Notes: generated by a model from the letters alone, not told the origin. Counted from the first letter of the stretch, positions 34,270 through 43,173 are shown. The stretch is DNA of 64,000 nucleotides from Vibrio sp. Y2-5 (GCF_014596725.1 NZ_JACVEG010000002.1:744001-808000), one strand, 5' to 3'. Numbers and translations are program-made.

Positions 34270-34830
34270 ATGTGTGGCAGGTTAAATGTAATTGATGATC
34301 CTCTCTGTAAGATTGTTTGCGAGAAGCTTGGCATCAAGTTCAAAACCTCAACCAATACCGACCTCCGTCCCACTCAAGATGTCGCCACTGTTGGTGTTCA
34401 ACATGGCGAACTCATGCAACTTGATTTGCCTTGGGGCATCAAACCCGATTGGGCAAAGCGCATCATCATTAACGCACAAGCCGAAACCGTTTCAGTAAAA
34501 CCCACGTTCGCGCAAGCGTTCGAATACAACCGAGTGATTGTTCCCTGTACTGGCTGGTATGAATGGCGGGAAGAGCAGGGCAAGAAGGTGAAGTATTTGT
34601 TCAGCCAAGGTGAGAAAGACGTTCTCTATATGGCAGGCATCGCACTTGAAGGCGGCTCAAAGCTAGTGACGTTAACCACCAAACCAAATCAACAATGCAG
34701 TGAGTATCACCACCGTATGCCGTTGTTAATCCCGAGCGACGCCATCGTGACGTGGATAAGCGGAACAGGACACGATGCTCACCAACTTCTAAGCCATGAG
34801 TTTGATGAAAGGCTCTTAATACGCGCCTGA
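34270..34830 (+). CDS. SOS response-associated peptidase (SRAP/YedK-HMCES family)
   Basis: A 186-residue SRAP protein that traps abasic sites in single-stranded DNA as a thiazolidine link. After removal of Met1, Cys2 (MCGRLN) is the nucleophile; NAQAET (about 75), GWYEW (about 97) with Glu, and HHRMP (His) complete the active site. It is shorter than cellular YedK (about 222), like many phage versions. Start ATG 34,270 has TGGAGG just upstream. It may protect the replicating phage or serve as lysogenic cargo near attR. Confidence 0.85.
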   Translation: MCGRLNVIDDPLCKIVCEKLGIKFKTSTNTDLRPTQDVATVGVQHGELMQLDLPWGIKPDWAKRIIINAQAETVSVKPTFAQAFEYNRVIVPCTGWYEWREEQGKKVKYLFSQGEKDVLYMAGIALEGGSKLVTLTTKPNQQCSEYHHRMPLLIPSDAIVTWISGTGHDAHQLLSHEFDERLLIRA

Positions 34831-34835
34831 AAAAG

Positions 34836-34875
34836 TGGCGACAAATATGGCGACAGCCGCCAGATTATGGCGACA
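34836..34875. repeat. Three TGGCGACA repeats at the prophage right end
   Basis: Copies at 34,836, 34,848 and 34,868 in direct orientation within 40 bases. Their position at the attachment end fits integrase arm-type binding sites. Further copies stand at 35,294 (one mismatch) and 35,305, beyond the guaC fragment. Confidence 0.55.
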
Positions 34876-34899
34876 AATAACGTGAAATATCGCTATTTT

Positions 34900-34919
34900 T
34901 ACTGTTTTTATATACAGTT
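34900..34919 (+). promoter_or_regulatory. Second LexA box, at the attachment end
   Basis: CTGT-N8-ACAG with flanking TA and TT, full match in both half-sites. A TATAAT (about 34,929) is placed downstream as a possible -10, so transcription would run right across the att junction. Confidence 0.6.
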
Positions 34920-34951
34920 AAATATTTATAATATATTGAATATTAACAATA

Positions 34952-35218
34952 ATGTGTTTTTGTATTAAGTTCTACGGAATGTCTTCTAAGAGCGCGATGG
35001 ATAAGCACTCTGGTGGTGTTGCTGGTTACCGTGCAGCTGAAGGAAAAACCGTATTAATTCCGTTCCGTGGTCCGGTTGAAAATACCATTCAAGATGTGCT
35101 TGGTGGCGTGCGTTCAACGTGTACATACGTAGGTGCAGCCTCGCTTAAAGAGCTAACGAAGCGCACAACTTTCATCCGCGTACAAGAGCAAGAGAACAAC
35201 GTTTACGGTAAAGAGTAA
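34952..35218 (+). pseudogene. guaC: 3' end of guaC (GMP reductase), attR side
   Basis: From about 34,970 the frame reads [20 protein letters not shown] and continues to the normal GuaC C-terminus ([19 protein letters not shown]). Only about 84 of the usual 347 residues are present; the part before FYGMSS has no similarity, so the phage/host junction lies near 34,965-34,975. The 5' part of guaC should be left of the window. Whether GMP reductase remains intact depends on a copied 3' end at the left junction, which cannot be seen. Confidence 0.85.
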
Positions 35219-35249
35219 ACTTCCAACTCTTCGAAAAATAGAATTATTG

Positions 35250-35277
35250 AGAGCCGCTTTTTGCGGCTCTTTTTTTG
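35250..35277 (+). terminator. guaC terminator
   Basis: AGAGCCGC and GCGGCTCT pair around TTTTT and are followed by seven T. Confidence 0.9.
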
Positions 35278-35293
35278 CCTCAAAATCAGCAAA

Positions 35294-35312
35294 TGGAGAC
35301 AAAGTGGCGACA
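35294..35312. repeat. TGGAGACA/TGGCGACA pair, arm-like repeats of the second element
   Basis: Same 8-base word as at 34,836-34,875, now on the other side of the guaC fragment. This fits the left end of a second element integrated at the same gene. The rest of 35,313-35,512 shows no gene. Confidence 0.45.
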
Positions 35313-35512
35313 GATATAAAACAGAGCAAAACCATAAGAAATAGAAGCATCCAACATTGCTAATGTTCAAACGCGAATAGATATATCTACTGAGCGCTAC
35401 GATATTTGCTTTCCACTACGTAAATAAATGCCTTTAACTTGCCTCAATCTTATTTATTTTGTTGTCATTGTTTAGTGAGCGATAACAGCATTTGTTTTTT
35501 TGGAGTTGTGTT

Positions 35513-35653
35513 ATGAGGGGTATATGTGGTGTTCATTTGCTCGCGGTATTACTTGGGATGGACTGTCATAAAACGTACATTATTGGAAAGCAAGTATTGA
35601 AATTGGTCGATTTCTCGCCTGACGAGCTTCTGAAAATAGCTTTTTTTAGATAA
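35513..35653 (+). CDS. Possible 46-residue protein upstream of the methyltransferase
   Basis: Open frame from ATG 35,513 with GGAG about 8 bases before it, ending 41 bases before the methyltransferase gene. It starts MRGICGVHLLAVLLGMDCHK. It has no HTH signature, so a controller-protein role is not supported. May be real or a leader. Confidence 0.35.
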   Translation: MRGICGVHLLAVLLGMDCHKTYIIGKQVLKLVDFSPDELLKIAFFR

Positions 35654-35694
35654 CTGAGTAGAATGTTTCCTCTTCTGATTCACGGGTATTTTGA

Positions 35695-36885
35695 ATGACA
35701 GTTAAGACCATTAAAGCAATAGATTTATTCGCCGGTGCGGGCGGCTTCACTTGTGCGGCGCATGATGTCGGAGTGAATGTTATTGCTGCGATCGAGTTTG
35801 ATAAAGCTGCATCAGATACTTACCGTGAAAACTTCATTGAACGTGAAAAACGCGAAATTCTTTTGCGAGCTGGTCCTGTCGATGGAGATATCAACAACGT
35901 TAACCCCAAAAAGCTAAGAAAAGACCTAAAACTAAGACCTAGAGAGTTAGATTTAATTCTTGGTGGTCCTCCTTGCCAGGGTTTTTCCACGCATAGAATC
36001 AAAAACGCTGGCGTTAACGATCCAAGAAACCAGCTTCTATTACGCTATTTTGAATTCGTTAATGAATTTAAGCCAAAAGTGTTCTTAGTAGAGAACGTGG
36101 CTGGTTTATTGTGGAAGCGTCATAAAGACTTCCTAGATAAGTTCATTGGTCTTGCTGAAAGTGCTGATTACGTCATTAAGTTTAAAGATGTACTAAACGC
36201 AAAAGACTATGGTGTGCCTCAGAATAGAAAACGAGTTTTTATATTAGGTGTTAGAAAAGGCTTAGATAAAAAGCGTGACTTTCCTTTCCCGCCTGAACCA
36301 ACACATTTTTCTCCGAGTTCTAAGCTTTTTCCTAAATGGGTACCAGCATCGAGCGTATTTGAAAAGATGCCAGAAGAGCTTTACGAAAAGTATTGGAAAC
36401 AATATTTTAAAGATAAGTCCAAGTGGACTTATGATGAAACAATGCAAAATTTGGCGTCTCTACCGTATGGTAAGCCTTTTAAGAATCCAGACCCATGTGA
36501 TGTAAGCATGAAACCTACGGCAAAGATGAAGCAAAGATTTATGGACACTCCGTTTAATGGCAGCAGAGAAGATGCTGGTGAAGAACACCGGCTGAAATGT
36601 CATTCAGGTGATTATAAAGGTCACAAAGATGTTTATGGCCGCATAATGATTCATCTGCCAAGTAATACCATTACCACAGGATGTAATAACCCATCTAAAG
36701 GTCGCTTTGTGCACCCCTGGTTGCATCATGGTATGACATTGCGTCATGCTGCTAGACTTCAAACATTTCCGGATAGCTTTAATTTCGTAGGAAGCACTAC
36801 TGATATGGCTAGGCAGATAGGGAATGCTGTTCCGCCAGAGTTAGGAAAAATTCTCATTAGTGATATATGCAGTAGATTGAAGTAA
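35695..36885 (+). CDS. DNA (cytosine-5) methyltransferase, defence system 2
   Basis: A 396-residue C5 methyltransferase. Motif I DLFAGAGGFT binds S-adenosylmethionine; motif IV GGPPCQGFS carries the catalytic C94; ENV is motif VI; QNRKRVFILG is motif VIII; RQIGNAVPPELG is motif X. A variable target-recognition region of about 130 residues lies between VIII and IX. Start ATG 35,695. A strong terminator follows 5 bases after the stop and separates it from the GHKL gene. In V. cholerae an orphan 5mC methyltransferase (vchM) is, as I recall, next to guaC too. Confidence 0.9.
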   Translation: MTVKTIKAIDLFAGAGGFTCAAHDVGVNVIAAIEFDKAASDTYRENFIEREKREILLRAGPVDGDINNVNPKKLRKDLKLRPRELDLILGGPPCQGFSTHRIKNAGVNDPRNQLLLRYFEFVNEFKPKVFLVENVAGLLWKRHKDFLDKFIGLAESADYVIKFKDVLNAKDYGVPQNRKRVFILGVRKGLDKKRDFPFPPEPTHFSPSSKLFPKWVPASSVFEKMPEELYEKYWKQYFKDKSKWTYDETMQNLASLPYGKPFKNPDPCDVSMKPTAKMKQRFMDTPFNGSREDAGEEHRLKCHSGDYKGHKDVYGRIMIHLPSNTITTGCNNPSKGRFVHPWLHHGMTLRHAARLQTFPDSFNFVGSTTDMARQIGNAVPPELGKILISDICSRLK

Positions 36886-36889
36886 ATAA

Positions 36890-36918
36890 AGTGCCTACAA
36901 TGTTAGGCACTTTTTTTA
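36890..36918 (+). terminator. Terminator/attenuator between methyltransferase and GHKL gene
   Basis: AGTGCCTA and TAGGCACT pair around CAATGT and are followed by TTTTTTTATA. The next start codon is only 16 bases downstream, so no promoter fits between; the downstream genes would depend on read-through or a promoter inside the methyltransferase gene. Confidence 0.85.
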
Positions 36919-36934
36919 TAAATAACTATCTGAT

Positions 36935-39900
36935 ATGACAGACAAACCAACAAAGAGATCTGTTTCTTTTAAGGCTCAAGCCAGAACGATAGATCACCTC
37001 GGCAAAGGTCAGATTGCAGATGCTCCAACTGCTGTAAGTGAACTTTGGAAGAACTCATACGACGCGTATGCGCGCAACGTAGCACTACACTTATTCGACG
37101 GTGATATTAAGTGTGGTGCAATCATTGATAATGGCTGCGGTATGACTTATGACCAACTGATTAATAGCTGGCTTACCGTAGGCACTGCATCGAAAACTCA
37201 AAAGAAATTACTTCCTGAAAAAGATAGATTTGGTCTTGAGGATAGATATACGCAAGGTGAAAAGGGAATTGGTAGGTTATCTACAGCGTTTCTAGCTCCA
37301 GTGACGTTAATTGTAACCAAAAAGATGAATACCCGATTTTCTGCAGTTCTAATTGATTGGCGTTTATTTGAAAATACTTATCTAGGCTTGAACGATATTA
37401 AAGTGCCTATGGAAGAGTTTGACCGCTTAGATCAACTACCATCAATATGTGCTGACCTACAGAAAGAAATGATACTTAACTTAGCACTAAACCCTGAATC
37501 AGAAGAAGAGAAATATCTACGCCGTATGTGGGAGCTCTTTACTGTCGATGAAGAAGAAGCTTTTGAATTACGCCACAATCCAAACAGCAAAGACATTTTT
37601 ATTTCAACTGAAGAAAAAGTTAAAACTCTTTGTAATAACTTCATATTCAATCCAGAAATTACAGATAGCTGGCGACCACTATTAGATAAGGTTGAAAAAT
37701 TAGATGGCGCAACACATGGAACTGCTTTGTACTTATTAGATCTTGGTAGAGATTTAGAACTCCTTACTAATCGCGGAGATATGAGTAGAGAGTCGACAGA
37801 ATATCAAGATGTTAAAAAAGACCTAGTTGATACCCTTCGAGCTTTTGTTGACCCATTTAATCCAAACCGCTCAATTAACAATGAATTCCATTATGAAATA
37901 TGTGGGTATGATTGTTTAGGCTATACATTAGGAGAAGAGAACCCAATTCTTAACTATGACGATGTTTTTGGTTACGAACAGTTTACAGGTTTAGAACATC
38001 GAGTCGAAGGCTATATGGATGAAAAAGGTTGGTTTCGTGGAGAAGTTACTGCATTTGGAAAGACGTTCCCAGATGTTGTAATTCCATGTAGATCACCGGG
38101 TATGGAAGCTTATACTAAAACCGGAGCATTTTGTTTGAAGTTTGGTACATTCGAATTTGAAATTTCAAAGTCAACGCATGACGTTGAACAGCATTCACTT
38201 CTGCGAGAACAAACTGAAAAATATGCTGGTTTTATGATTTTTCGCGATGGCCTAAGAGTTTTACCATATGGTAGAACAAATAATGACTTTTTCGGTATAG
38301 ATGAACGCCGTAACAAAAATGCTGGTCGTTATTATTGGGCAACAAGACGTATGTTCGGTCAAATAGACCTCGATCAAAAAATGAATAAGCGTTTAGTAGA
38401 TAAAGCTGGTCGTGAAGGCTTTGTTAAAAACCAAGCTGCTAGAGAATTAAAAGCACTATTCATGAACCTTCTTATCCAAGTTACTGATAGTTACTTTGGT
38501 ACTAAATCTGATGAACGTAAATCAGTTTTAGAACAGTTAAGTAAAGAAAAGAGAAGGCTGACAAAGGCGAGGAATTTATCAGCTAGAGCTACAAGGGAAG
38601 CATTTAATAATGCACTCGAAACTAATCTCCCTAAGTTAAATATACAAGTAGAAAATGCACGTAATATTCATAAGGAACTTGAAAATGGCATAGAAATATC
38701 ATTGCATCATTTAGATGAATTGGTATTGCAGATCAATAAACTGGACTCTCTCCGTCCAGATCTAAAGACACCTAATAAACCTGCGAGCTTGAGCGACTAT
38801 CAAGAGGATCAATATCGTAGTTATAGAGATTTATTTAGTGAGCTAAGTGAATTGCTTCAAACATGCCGAGAACGCTTGAATAAAATTGAATCACTTAGTC
38901 AGCAACGTAGTCCAATGGAAAGCGCACAAACTAAATATGATGTGAGTGATTCTGCTATAACAAAACAAGTCAATCGTTATGCAAATTCAATCGCAACCAA
39001 CCTAGAGCGCCTTCAATCCACTTGGAAGCAAGAAGTAAAAATGGACCGGGATTCGTTTAGGAATAAAGCTATTAGTATTTTAGACTCGGTAACTAATGCT
39101 AGTGATACTGAGTTTGTTCTAAATGAGCTTGATAAAATATATCGAGAATTATCGGATGATATTGCATCAAAATATGAAGGATTTTTGTTTGCCTTGGATA
39201 AGTTGGAACAGGGTATTGATATTGAATCTGCATTTAATCTTGCTGAAGAAGAAAGAGAAAATGCAGAACGTGAAATTAACCAAATTCGAAATCTAGCTCA
39301 ATTAGGCATTAGTTTTGAAATTTTAGCTCATGAGTTAAGTGCGCAAGATAAAGCCGTTACTCGTTCTCTAAACTCTATGAGTTCTTCGGCAAAAAATGAA
39401 ATTGGTTTTAAAAACGCTATGCGTGCACATAATCAGTTCACCGACTATTTACGTTTCTTATCACCTTTAAAACTATCAGGCTATCAAGCAAGAGATGATA
39501 TTACTGGTCGTGAAATAGTTAAAAATATTTTGAGCTTTTTCACAGACCAATTTGAAAGACAAAATGTGCATCTCAAAATTAGTGATTCTTTTAAGAACAT
39601 GAAAATAGTGGATGTTCAATCTCGTATTATCCCTGTATTTGTTAACTTGATTAACAATGCTTTGTATTGGGTTGGGATGGCAGAAGAAGAGCGTGTCATA
39701 AAAATAGATATCATCAATGATTTAGTTGTAATCGCAAATAACGGACCAGCAATAGACCAAGATGATGTTAAGAATCTATTCCAGCTTTTTTATAGCCGTC
39801 GTCCTAGTGGGAATGGTGTGGGCTTATATCTATCAAGACAGAACTTAGCTGTTGCTCGCCACAAAATCTGGTATGCGGAAAATCCAGAGGAAATGCTTAT

Positions 39901-39952
39901 TAGAAACGGTGCCAACTTTGTTATTCAGTTTCGTGGAATGGAAGTGAAATAG
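36935..39952 (+). CDS. Double GHKL ATPase, defence system 2
   Basis: A 1005-residue cytoplasmic protein with the same two-ATPase plan as the 1,012 gene. First module: ELWKNSYDAYA (about 37), IIDNGCGM (about 65), GEKGIGRLSTAF (about 107). A long helical middle (about 530-800) leads to AHELSAQDKAV, a DHp-like helix in which His follows Ala and precedes Glu as in sensor kinases. Second module: FVNLINNALYW, IANNGPAIDQDDVKNLF and SGNGVGLYLSRQ. It is about 215 residues longer than the system 1 protein, mainly in the middle. No clear ribosome binding site is seen before ATG 36,935, which follows a terminator, so expression is likely to be low. Confidence 0.8.
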   Translation: MTDKPTKRSVSFKAQARTIDHLGKGQIADAPTAVSELWKNSYDAYARNVALHLFDGDIKCGAIIDNGCGMTYDQLINSWLTVGTASKTQKKLLPEKDRFGLEDRYTQGEKGIGRLSTAFLAPVTLIVTKKMNTRFSAVLIDWRLFENTYLGLNDIKVPMEEFDRLDQLPSICADLQKEMILNLALNPESEEEKYLRRMWELFTVDEEEAFELRHNPNSKDIFISTEEKVKTLCNNFIFNPEITDSWRPLLDKVEKLDGATHGTALYLLDLGRDLELLTNRGDMSRESTEYQDVKKDLVDTLRAFVDPFNPNRSINNEFHYEICGYDCLGYTLGEENPILNYDDVFGYEQFTGLEHRVEGYMDEKGWFRGEVTAFGKTFPDVVIPCRSPGMEAYTKTGAFCLKFGTFEFEISKSTHDVEQHSLLREQTEKYAGFMIFRDGLRVLPYGRTNNDFFGIDERRNKNAGRYYWATRRMFGQIDLDQKMNKRLVDKAGREGFVKNQAARELKALFMNLLIQVTDSYFGTKSDERKSVLEQLSKEKRRLTKARNLSARATREAFNNALETNLPKLNIQVENARNIHKELENGIEISLHHLDELVLQINKLDSLRPDLKTPNKPASLSDYQEDQYRSYRDLFSELSELLQTCRERLNKIESLSQQRSPMESAQTKYDVSDSAITKQVNRYANSIATNLERLQSTWKQEVKMDRDSFRNKAISILDSVTNASDTEFVLNELDKIYRELSDDIASKYEGFLFALDKLEQGIDIESAFNLAEEERENAEREINQIRNLAQLGISFEILAHELSAQDKAVTRSLNSMSSSAKNEIGFKNAMRAHNQFTDYLRFLSPLKLSGYQARDDITGREIVKNILSFFTDQFERQNVHLKISDSFKNMKIVDVQSRIIPVFVNLINNALYWVGMAEEERVIKIDIINDLVVIANNGPAIDQDDVKNLFQLFYSRRPSGNGVGLYLSRQNLAVARHKIWYAENPEEMLIRNGANFVIQFRGMEVK

Positions 39953-41860
39953 ATGCCAGAATTATATAGAAATAAAATTGTTGAAGCATTTCGTGATAAT
40001 GCTATTAGGTCAGTGTTACTTATCGATGATGAGTATTTGCCTTTTGAGAAATTGGTATCTGCGCATACTTCATTCCAAGAAGATATAAAGTCAATTTCTA
40101 ATGATCCTCAAGCTGGTATTGAAAAAGTAGAGACTGTGTATCAAGCAAAGCTAAGTCAACTACGGACTATGTTAGAGCAAGCAAGTGGTAGCCTGATGAG
40201 ATCAGAAGTGGCTAAGGGTTTTGTAAGCTTCTTTCATAACAAAAAGCTTATCTGCGATGTTGAAGATGGAACAGAAATGCTGGATAGGGATAAAGTTCGA
40301 AAGAGCGACCTTATTGTATTAGATTATTATTTGCAAAATACCGATGTGACCGCAAATCCTGCAGAGTTTTCGCTGAAACTGATTGATGAGCTAAGCGAAA
40401 GCAAGCACATGAATATAGTCGTTGTCTATACAAAAGAGGATCTTGATAGCGTATGGTTTGAAGTTGCGACTACATTGAGAGGAAGCCATGAAAACAATGA
40501 AGCTGATTTTTTTTCTAATCAAGCATTGACCAGAGCGTGGCAAAACAATCACACAGATTGGGAAGATGAGTGGGAGCATATTGGATCAAAAGACGTTTAT
40601 GATAAGTTTTTAAAATCAGAACACGATATAGCTGCATTAACGCAAGATCTTCAGGAAGTGTGTGATGAAAAAGGATTAGATTCGCCGAAGACCAAGCACG
40701 TTGAATGGCTCTTAGAACAGTCTATCAGAGGCTACAATAAGAATAGTTGTCCTATTTCTAATTTTGAAATTCATGGTCAACGCAAAAAGTGGTTACAGGC
40801 TGGCGACGTTTTTGTAGTTTTTTGTAGTAAAGATACTGTTGATGGCGATACTGTTCGAGATACTTCTCCTGAAGAAGTTTGGGCACTAATACAGGAAACC
40901 TTGATCGATTGGTATCCAAGCTTTTACCGTGTTGTTACTTCAGAGATTCAAAATCAGATTGAAGACGCCAATTTGTCGATGGAGAAAGTTCTTTCGGCTG
41001 GAACAACCGAACAAATTGCAGCTTTATGGGGCGTGTTACGAGTAGAGGATTCTCAAAGAGAGCGTGCTAGTAAAGAATTATTGAATCAATTACTTACAGA
41101 TGTAGTAGATAAGATTCAAAATAGTTCAGAGTTGCTTGAATTTATAAAACAAACTGCGAATAGTGTTGATGAACAACTGCCTCTGTTTGTTAGCGAAAAG
41201 AATGATAGAAATAAATACCATAGTTATCTACAGAAAATGGTCTCAGCAGCTAGTAAAAATCTTAAAGTACCAGCCGAACAAATAGATCAAAAATTTCGTG
41301 GTCATGTGGTACATGCATTTAACGAGCAACTTAGTATTGAAAAAGAATTACCCGATCATATTTCTACTGGGGTTATTTTAAAAGATGTTGTTGAAGGGTC
41401 TTATTATTTATGTATTGCGCCGAGTTGTAACACCGTACCGAATCAAACTACTGGAAAAGTAGCGGATCGAATGAAACCTCACAGACCCATGCGCTTTATA
41501 AGAATGGCTGACGTTAGTGATAAATTGTTGGATAAGCTAAAAGTTGCCCATCAATCAGATGTTATATTTTTAACTGACGAGAATAATAGATTAGCTCTTG
41601 GAGTATACGAAAGTAATGATGTTCCAACGATCGAACAAGGTGTTGTAGTTCACCATGACACAGCTCTAATTGCTAAGGGTGAAACTAAAGATGTACAATT
41701 TTTGACTACTAACCCGGCTACATCTTTGTTGGAGGTGGAAACTAGGAAGTTTAAACTTGTGGCTAAGTTACGACCCGGATTTGCATCTAGATACCAAAAT
41801 TATCAAATTCAATATGAAGCTCGTATTGGCGTTGATTTAGTGAGTGCTAATATGAAATAA
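39953..41860 (+). CDS. Receiver-like protein, defence system 2
   Basis: A 635-residue protein starting directly after the GHKL stop. The receiver-type core has D25-D26 (LLIDDEYLPF), candidate phospho-acceptor D124 (LIVLDYYLQN) and Thr in VVVYTKED; a helical insert of about 75 residues sits between the first strand and the acceptor strand. The C-terminal 400 residues have no recognised domain; YYLCIAPSCNTVPN near 480 contains two Cys. As in system 1, no DNA-binding output domain is visible. It lies tail to tail with the HNH gene. Confidence 0.65.
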   Translation: MPELYRNKIVEAFRDNAIRSVLLIDDEYLPFEKLVSAHTSFQEDIKSISNDPQAGIEKVETVYQAKLSQLRTMLEQASGSLMRSEVAKGFVSFFHNKKLICDVEDGTEMLDRDKVRKSDLIVLDYYLQNTDVTANPAEFSLKLIDELSESKHMNIVVVYTKEDLDSVWFEVATTLRGSHENNEADFFSNQALTRAWQNNHTDWEDEWEHIGSKDVYDKFLKSEHDIAALTQDLQEVCDEKGLDSPKTKHVEWLLEQSIRGYNKNSCPISNFEIHGQRKKWLQAGDVFVVFCSKDTVDGDTVRDTSPEEVWALIQETLIDWYPSFYRVVTSEIQNQIEDANLSMEKVLSAGTTEQIAALWGVLRVEDSQRERASKELLNQLLTDVVDKIQNSSELLEFIKQTANSVDEQLPLFVSEKNDRNKYHSYLQKMVSAASKNLKVPAEQIDQKFRGHVVHAFNEQLSIEKELPDHISTGVILKDVVEGSYYLCIAPSCNTVPNQTTGKVADRMKPHRPMRFIRMADVSDKLLDKLKVAHQSDVIFLTDENNRLALGVYESNDVPTIEQGVVVHHDTALIAKGETKDVQFLTTNPATSLLEVETRKFKLVAKLRPGFASRYQNYQIQYEARIGVDLVSANMK

Positions 41861-41889
41861 AGAAAGCGGCTATAAGCCGCTTTCTTTTT
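41861..41889. terminator. Bidirectional terminator between receiver-like and HNH genes
   Basis: AGAAAGCGGC and GCCGCTTTCT form a 10-base stem with a TATAA loop and T-runs on both strands (TTTTTC right, TTTATTTC left). It overlaps the HNH stop codon. Confidence 0.85.
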
Positions 41890-42862
41890 CTTCAATCTTC
41901 GTCAGCAAGTTTAACGTTAGCTCTTCACGACCTTTACCGCTATGCAGTCTTCTATGGCAGTTAGGGCAAACACCGGCACAGTTTTCTGGCTTATCTTTCC
42001 CGTGATCGACAAGTCTAACCAAGTGATGGACTTCTAAGAATGGTTTACCTTCTTCGGTTTCAAACGGTGCTGGCTCGTTACAGCATTCACAGATACCAGC
42101 TGCACGCCTAAGTACCCAGGCTTTGACTTTCGGGCATCTTGCAAAGGTTATAGTTTGAGTTATCGACGTAGAAGGTTTGGCATTTCCTTCAGGCTTTTCC
42201 ATGGTTTTGCTATCGGTCGAATCACGTACTTCAGCTTCAAATGCGGCTTTCCCTTCACATGGCTTGTTCTCTAACTCAGAAATAAATTGCTCGATGAGTT
42301 TTACTTGTTGAGCTGTAATATTGCGCTTAGGTTTTAAACCCGTTGCCCAAGAACGCCCAAGTAGTTCAAACACATACGATATGTTTTGCATTCTGAACTC
42401 ATACGCTTTCGCGCCACGTTTGAATTTACGGCTTAAATCTCTGTATACCTGAGCTTTATTAAACTTTGTGCCTTCATGCTCTAACTTAAGCATGTTGATG
42501 TACTGGTTTACCGATTCTTTTAACTCAGAATCTGACCATGGCATACCGTCTTTTAGGCGTATTTCAAAGCCTAGTTCTTCAAGAACAGTGAAACATGGGC
42601 TTTCTATACCACCAGTGAAATGGGTTGCTAGCACTTCCATTTGAAGTAGCTTGCTCACAGCCAAACCAAAAATGGTTTTTGGTGGATATGGCTGATCGTT
42701 GATGATTAAGTCGTAAGTAGTCGAATGAGAGTACGACGGTATAGTCTTATCCGCTTTTAAAAACTGTTCTACTGAATCGAGTATGTCTTGGCTAGTTAAT
42801 GGTTCAGCTAAAGTTTTAAGGCGAGCTATTCGCCCATTACTATCAAACTCTACTTGAGCCAC
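41870..42862 (-). CDS. HNH endonuclease, defence system 2
   Basis: A 330-residue McrA-like nuclease. The C-terminal HNH domain has zinc-binding CECC and CPNC, and the core EVHHLVRLVDHG followed by HRRLHSG. The N-terminal part (about 1-110: YDLIINDQPYPPKTIFGLAV) looks like a DNA-recognition domain of the ScoMcrA-like type; a helical central part joins them. With the 5mC methyltransferase it would give a restriction-modification pair. GTG start follows the TAG of the repressor remnant directly, and its GGAGAGG site is in the remnant's last codons, the same arrangement as at 5,735. Confidence 0.8.
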   Translation of the reverse strand: MAQVEFDSNGRIARLKTLAEPLTSQDILDSVEQFLKADKTIPSYSHSTTYDLIINDQPYPPKTIFGLAVSKLLQMEVLATHFTGGIESPCFTVLEELGFEIRLKDGMPWSDSELKESVNQYINMLKLEHEGTKFNKAQVYRDLSRKFKRGAKAYEFRMQNISYVFELLGRSWATGLKPKRNITAQQVKLIEQFISELENKPCEGKAAFEAEVRDSTDSKTMEKPEGNAKPSTSITQTITFARCPKVKAWVLRRAAGICECCNEPAPFETEEGKPFLEVHHLVRLVDHGKDKPENCAGVCPNCHRRLHSGKGREELTLNLLTKIEEKESGL

Positions 42863-43006
42863 CTAAACCCTCTCCATCACCAATGCAACTCTACCCACAA
42901 CCTTCACATCACCCTCATCAACGGTAATCGTTGAGCCATTAAAGCTAATAGCTAGCTTCTTGACCGATAAGCGTTGGATTTCGTTTAGGGAGTTTGTGAC
43001 GTTCAT
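42863..43006 (-). pseudogene. CI repressor remnant (C-terminal 47 residues)
   Basis: An intact 47-codon frame beginning MNVTN and then matching the last 42 residues of the prophage CI (SLNEIQRL through VVGRVALVMERV) almost residue for residue. The junction with unrelated sequence is after MNVTN, near 42,990. The DNA-binding half is gone. The last 8 codons carry the ribosome binding site of the HNH gene. It is the scar of a second, related element. Confidence 0.8.
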
Positions 43007-43095
43007 ATTCTGTTAATAGCTCCACGTGAAATCGAACGATAGAAGCCTTATACGTATCGTTCGTTCATACACTCAATGGTTTACAGAATAGCATC

Positions 43096-43173
43096 ATGTA
43101 TTCATATCAAGTAATAAATAATATTCCTTTTTTGACTTATGGACAGTTCTCTCAGGATAGGTTGTACAAATAA
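43096..43173 (+). pseudogene. Cox remnant of the second element
   Basis: A 25-codon frame reading MYSYQVINNIPFLTYGQFSQ, clearly similar to the Cox start at 6,452 (MLSFQIVINTPFMTYEQYSQ), then ending in an unrelated tail and stop. With the CI remnant it shows that the left switch region of a second prophage is truncated here. Confidence 0.75.

Noticed and set aside
34952..35218. guaC fragment as an independent small gene
   Set aside because: It is colinear with the GuaC C-terminus and starts at a phage junction without its own ribosome binding site.
35695..42862. BREX or DISARM
   Set aside because: No PglZ-type phosphatase, no Lon-like protease, no SNF2-type helicase next to the methyltransferases.
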